Shown: positions 24,319 to 26,456 of the stretch, piece by piece
Position numbering within the stretch: position 1 is the stretch's first letter
Layout: each line of letters begins with the position of its first letter
NCBI GenBank assembly: GCA_012964275.1
Contig: DTUG01000231.1
Location: 1 to 26,456 of the forward strand
DNA length: 26,456 nucleotides
Direction: 5' to 3'
DNA from: Fidelibacterota bacterium
GTDB taxonomy: Bacteria > Fidelibacterota > Marinisomatia > Marinisomatales > UBA1611
Made by a program: the position numbers and the translations under genes
Notes under the pieces: model-generated
What the model saw: only the letters and a program-made list of their open reading frames with translations
The model's database searches: none
Told to the model about the DNA's origin: nothing

Positions 24319-25173
24319 ATGAAATTAGTTTTAAAAAGATTGGATTATTTCTTGGCCCTGGTTCCAAGACATTCTCTTCAGAGAAATCTAATGCAGGTCT
24401 GTCTGTGGATCCTACTGTCATTGGTGATTTTCTTGCCAACAACACCGCTATACGCCCAGGATCCAGAAGATGAAGAGGGAGAGATGTTCTGGGGTGACGA
24501 AGAAGAAGGAGAAGAAGAATATGCTGAAGATGATGATGAATATCTAGATGACGAGGAATACTATGAAGAAGAAACCGACGAAGGAGATGACGAAGAATCT
24601 GAATATGAAGAAGAATACGATGACGAAGAATCTGAATATGAAGAAGAATACGATGATGAAGAATACGATGAAGAGACTGAGCTTGATGATGAAGCCAATC
24701 CCATGGGATGGAGCATAGATATTTCCGGGTCTAAACCCCGTCTCGTTAATTATACCCTATGGGATCAGTTCAATCTTGAAGAATCTATTTGGGCACCAAG
24801 TGTAGACGCCCGGGTGAGTATTGAAGCACCCTATCTCATGCAGATGATGGGTATGCGGTTTCGGATCGGCGTGGAAGTTGGAACCTTCGGGTTCAAGGAC
24901 CTGTCTGAGCGGGAAGCAGAATTAAAAGGGATCACTGCCTTAGGGCTTGTATCTTTCCCTGCGGGACCCGGCAAGATCAAGATTGGCGCCGGTGTTTTCG
25001 GGTCGTCCGTGGGTTTCATGTTTGAAGCGACTTATGGCATGGCCATAGGTTCGCTGGATATGCGCATCGGTATTCGCACGGCAGAAGTATTAGGCGTAAT
25101 TGACAGCGCAAACAGGGACCTGGGCCACGTGGGCTGGATGGATGGCCTGGTGGTGCTTGGGGTTAATATTTAG
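24319..25173 (+). CDS. Secreted protein with acidic Asp/Glu/Tyr-rich region and C-terminal strand-rich domain (paralogue 1)
   Basis: Not recognised. I start at the ATG at 24319 (284 residues). A TTG at 24235 opens the frame further but encodes nothing signal-like, and an ATG at 24391 would leave a compact signal peptide (MQVCLWILLSLVIFLP ending PLYAQ). After cleavage near YAQ, the chain begins DPEDEEGEMFWGDEEE and continues as about 75 residues of nearly pure Glu, Asp and Tyr. It then enters a 155-residue domain beginning MGWSIDISGSKPR, with alternating Gly/hydrophobic strands (MRFRIGVEVGTFGFKD; GPGKIKIGAGVFGSSVG) and ending GWMDGLVVLGVNI. The next gene, 8 bp on, has the same layout, so the pair arose by tandem duplication. 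The C-terminal part could be a small barrel or beta-sandwich at the outer membrane. Confidence 0.8.
   Translation: MKLVLKRLDYFLALVPRHSLQRNLMQVCLWILLSLVIFLPTTPLYAQDPEDEEGEMFWGDEEEGEEEYAEDDDEYLDDEEYYEEETDEGDDEESEYEEEYDDEESEYEEEYDDEEYDEETELDDEANPMGWSIDISGSKPRLVNYTLWDQFNLEESIWAPSVDARVSIEAPYLMQMMGMRFRIGVEVGTFGFKDLSEREAELKGITALGLVSFPAGPGKIKIGAGVFGSSVGFMFEATYGMAIGSLDMRIGIRTAEVLGVIDSANRDLGHVGWMDGLVVLGVNI
24586..24651 (+). repeat. Two perfect 33-bp tandem repeats in the acidic region
   Basis: Bases 24586-24618 and 24619-24651 are identical and in frame. Each encodes the 11-residue unit DDEESEYEEEY. Such exact copies suggest recent expansion of the acidic tract by slippage or unequal exchange. Confidence 0.9.
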
Positions 25174-25181
25174 AAATATGC

Positions 25182-26003
25182 ATGATTGAACGAAAACCAT
25201 ATTCCATGTTGACTATCCTGCTGCAGGGCTGCCTTTGGATCATAGTGTCTATGCTGGTGCTCTCACCCACATCCCTGGTTTATGCCCAGGATCCCGATGA
25301 TGAAGAAGGCGAAATCTTTTGGGGTGGTGACGAAGAAGAAGATGAAGAATACGCTGAAGACGAAGAAGAATTTCTTGATGATGAAGAATATTATGAAGAT
25401 GAGTATGACGAAGAAGAAGCTGATGAAGAATATGATGAAGAAGATGAAGAAGAGTACGATGAAGAAGATGCTGAAGAAGAATATGATGAAGAAGATGCTT
25501 TTGAAGATGAAGAGACAGGACTGGCTGATGAAGCCGAAAGCCTGGGCTGGAGCATTGACATCTCCGGCTCGTCCCCCCGTTTTGTCAATGAAGCGCTCAT
25601 GACCTGGAACTCAAGCGTTAACGTACGGGCCAGTATCGAAGCACCTCTGCTGATGGAAATCATGGGAATGAAGTTTCGTTTTGGAGCAGAATTTGGCACC
25701 TATGGTTTCAAGGATTCCATGCCTCCGCAGACGGCAGAATTAACAGGGATGACCGCAATGGGTATTATGTCATTTCCCATTGGTCCCGGCAAGATCAAGG
25801 CAGGAGTCGGTGTGATCGGAAAATCCGTAGGGTCCATTTTTGAATCATCCTACGGCCTTCGCCTGGGTGCATTGGGGATCCGTGTTGGTGTAAGATACGC
25901 TGCAATTTTGACTCCCGGTGCTGATGTACAGGAAAATTGGATCACCGCTCCTCCAACTTTGGGCTGGATGGATGGGCTCGTGGCAGTCGGCGTTAATCTC
26001 TAA
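25182..26003 (+). CDS. Secreted protein with acidic Asp/Glu/Tyr-rich region and C-terminal strand-rich domain (paralogue 2)
   Basis: 273 residues; function not recognised. A signal peptide with core LQGCLWIIVSMLVLSP ends at LVYAQ (an internal ATG at 25206 is an alternative start). The mature chain starts DPDDEEGEIFWGGDEEE, nearly the same as in the upstream paralogue, then has about 75 acidic residues with a repeating EEYDEED unit (about 25425-25500). The conserved domain follows: LGWSIDISGSSPRFVN, VRASIEAPLLMEIMGM, KFRFGAEFGTYGFKD, SFPIGPGKIKAGVGVIGKSVG, and the same ending GWMDGLVAVGVNL. The domain is better conserved between the copies than the acidic tract, whose length and repeat unit differ. 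No metal-binding or catalytic motif is evident, apart from the acidic stretch, which could bind cations. Confidence 0.8.
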   Translation: MIERKPYSMLTILLQGCLWIIVSMLVLSPTSLVYAQDPDDEEGEIFWGGDEEEDEEYAEDEEEFLDDEEYYEDEYDEEEADEEYDEEDEEEYDEEDAEEEYDEEDAFEDEETGLADEAESLGWSIDISGSSPRFVNEALMTWNSSVNVRASIEAPLLMEIMGMKFRFGAEFGTYGFKDSMPPQTAELTGMTAMGIMSFPIGPGKIKAGVGVIGKSVGSIFESSYGLRLGALGIRVGVRYAAILTPGADVQENWITAPPTLGWMDGLVAVGVNL

Positions 26004-26026
26004 ACCTATATTCATTTTATTTTCTC

Positions 26027-26456
26027 ATGATCAATAGAATCATCCATACTCGTTTCTTACTCTGGCTCGGTTGCACGCTTGCTATGGGTAATCTTCAGGC
26101 AATAACCGTAGGTTTCACTAACTCTAGCGGGACCTTCAGCGAAGGAGCCGGTTATGGAGATTTCACGCTCACACTTAGTGAAGCGTGTGGCGGTTGTTAT
26201 ATTGGTGTTCAGTTTTTTGGAAGCCCAACCGCTAGTAATGGTGGCAACAACACAACAGGTGGCGATGACTATGATCATTTGTATAACCGAGCAGGCTTGA
26301 CCCAAGAAGAAAACGCGGAGCAGGAACAGGGTCAGTCCGCCAATGGAACTGGCGCTGTAGTGATATATACTTACGGATTAGGGACCACGTTGACAGTTTC
26401 CTTGGATATTGAAAGTGATACGCGTTATGAGGGTGGTGCCAGCGCCACTGATGAAT
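26027..26456 (+). CDS. Secreted protein of unknown function, N-terminal part (runs off the window)
   Basis: Open from the ATG at 26027 to the window end (143 codons, no stop). The N-terminus MINRIIHTRFLLWLGCTLAM with GNLQA is a signal peptide. The mature part is rich in Gly, Ser, Thr and Asn with beta-strand character (ITVGFTNSSGTFSEGAGYGD), contains a CGGC pair (SEACGGCYIGVQFFG), and has a short Glu/Gln-rich stretch (QEENAEQEQGQS). It is 23 bp after the second acidic paralogue and could be in the same operon. The end, where a sorting domain might lie, is missing. Confidence 0.65.
   Translation, partial: MINRIIHTRFLLWLGCTLAMGNLQAITVGFTNSSGTFSEGAGYGDFTLTLSEACGGCYIGVQFFGSPTASNGGNNTTGGDDYDHLYNRAGLTQEENAEQEQGQSANGTGAVVIYTYGLGTTLTVSLDIESDTRYEGGASATDE

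Noticed and set aside
24586..25500. CRISPR array or DNA-level satellite
   Set aside because: Repeats are adjacent without spacers, stay in frame and encode acidic residues within real genes, so they are coding low-complexity sequence.

Overview
The window looks like a chromosomal stretch from an uncultured, free-living Gram-negative bacterium of the Bacteroidota/Marinimicrobia-like part of the tree. This is inferred from three things: two secreted proteins ending in type IX-secretion-type sorting domains with the YPNPFNP signature; a predicted outer-membrane barrel and a lipoprotein with a clear lipobox; and a non-parasitic gene complement that includes an NTT-like transporter fused to HEAT repeats and a cyclic-nucleotide-binding domain. 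Candidatus Marinimicrobia (SAR406) is my best guess, not a demonstrated assignment. No phage, insertion sequence or CRISPR array is visible. TGA is used as an ordinary stop by several genes (smpB, tyrS, the phosphatase, the TlpA-like gene, the barrel gene).

Layout. 1-3346: tail of an XdhC-family gene, a NifS/IscS-type cysteine desulfurase and acetyl-CoA synthetase, all on +. 3321-6482 (-): a 1053-residue NTT-like/HEAT/cNMP protein whose end overlaps acs. 6617-9868: leucyl aminopeptidase, then a secreted endonuclease/exonuclease/phosphatase-fold protein whose signal peptide lies upstream of its first ATG, then a strong terminator. 9966-10049 (-): tRNA-Leu(CAG). 10105-15034: smpB-tyrS-PafA-like phosphatase, joined by ATGA overlaps, then a CNNM/CBS membrane protein and a small acidic protein with a terminator. 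15184-18532: two tRNA-Ser genes (GGA, TGA), gltX and glnS. 18604-23952: an envelope/redox cluster of a FlgO/CsgG-like secreted protein, a TlpA-like thioredoxin (WCKPC), an outer-membrane barrel protein and a secreted thioredoxin-fold protein. 24020-24181: tRNA-Gln(CTG) and tRNA-Arg(ACG). 24319-26456: two tandem paralogous secreted proteins with long Asp/Glu/Tyr-rich segments, and the start of another secreted protein.

The main discovery is at 22450-23952. What looks like a 67-codon ORF followed by a separate 415-codon ORF is better read as one 500-residue selenoprotein. An in-frame TGA falls exactly on the first cysteine of a thioredoxin CxxC site (W-U-P-S-C). It is followed at once by an 11-bp hairpin with one bulged base, a GGC apical loop and 17-nt spacing from the TGA, which fits the bacterial SECIS model. 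The same protein carries thrombospondin-type-3 calcium repeats, a dockerin-like repeat pair and a type IX sorting domain, so it would be an exported selenocysteine oxidoreductase. A Cys-containing relative (19924-20430) sits two genes upstream and serves as an internal reference.

Smaller points of interest are the XdhC/desulfurase pair (possible molybdenum-cofactor sulfuration), the non-ATG start of the EEP protein, and the tandem acidic paralogues.
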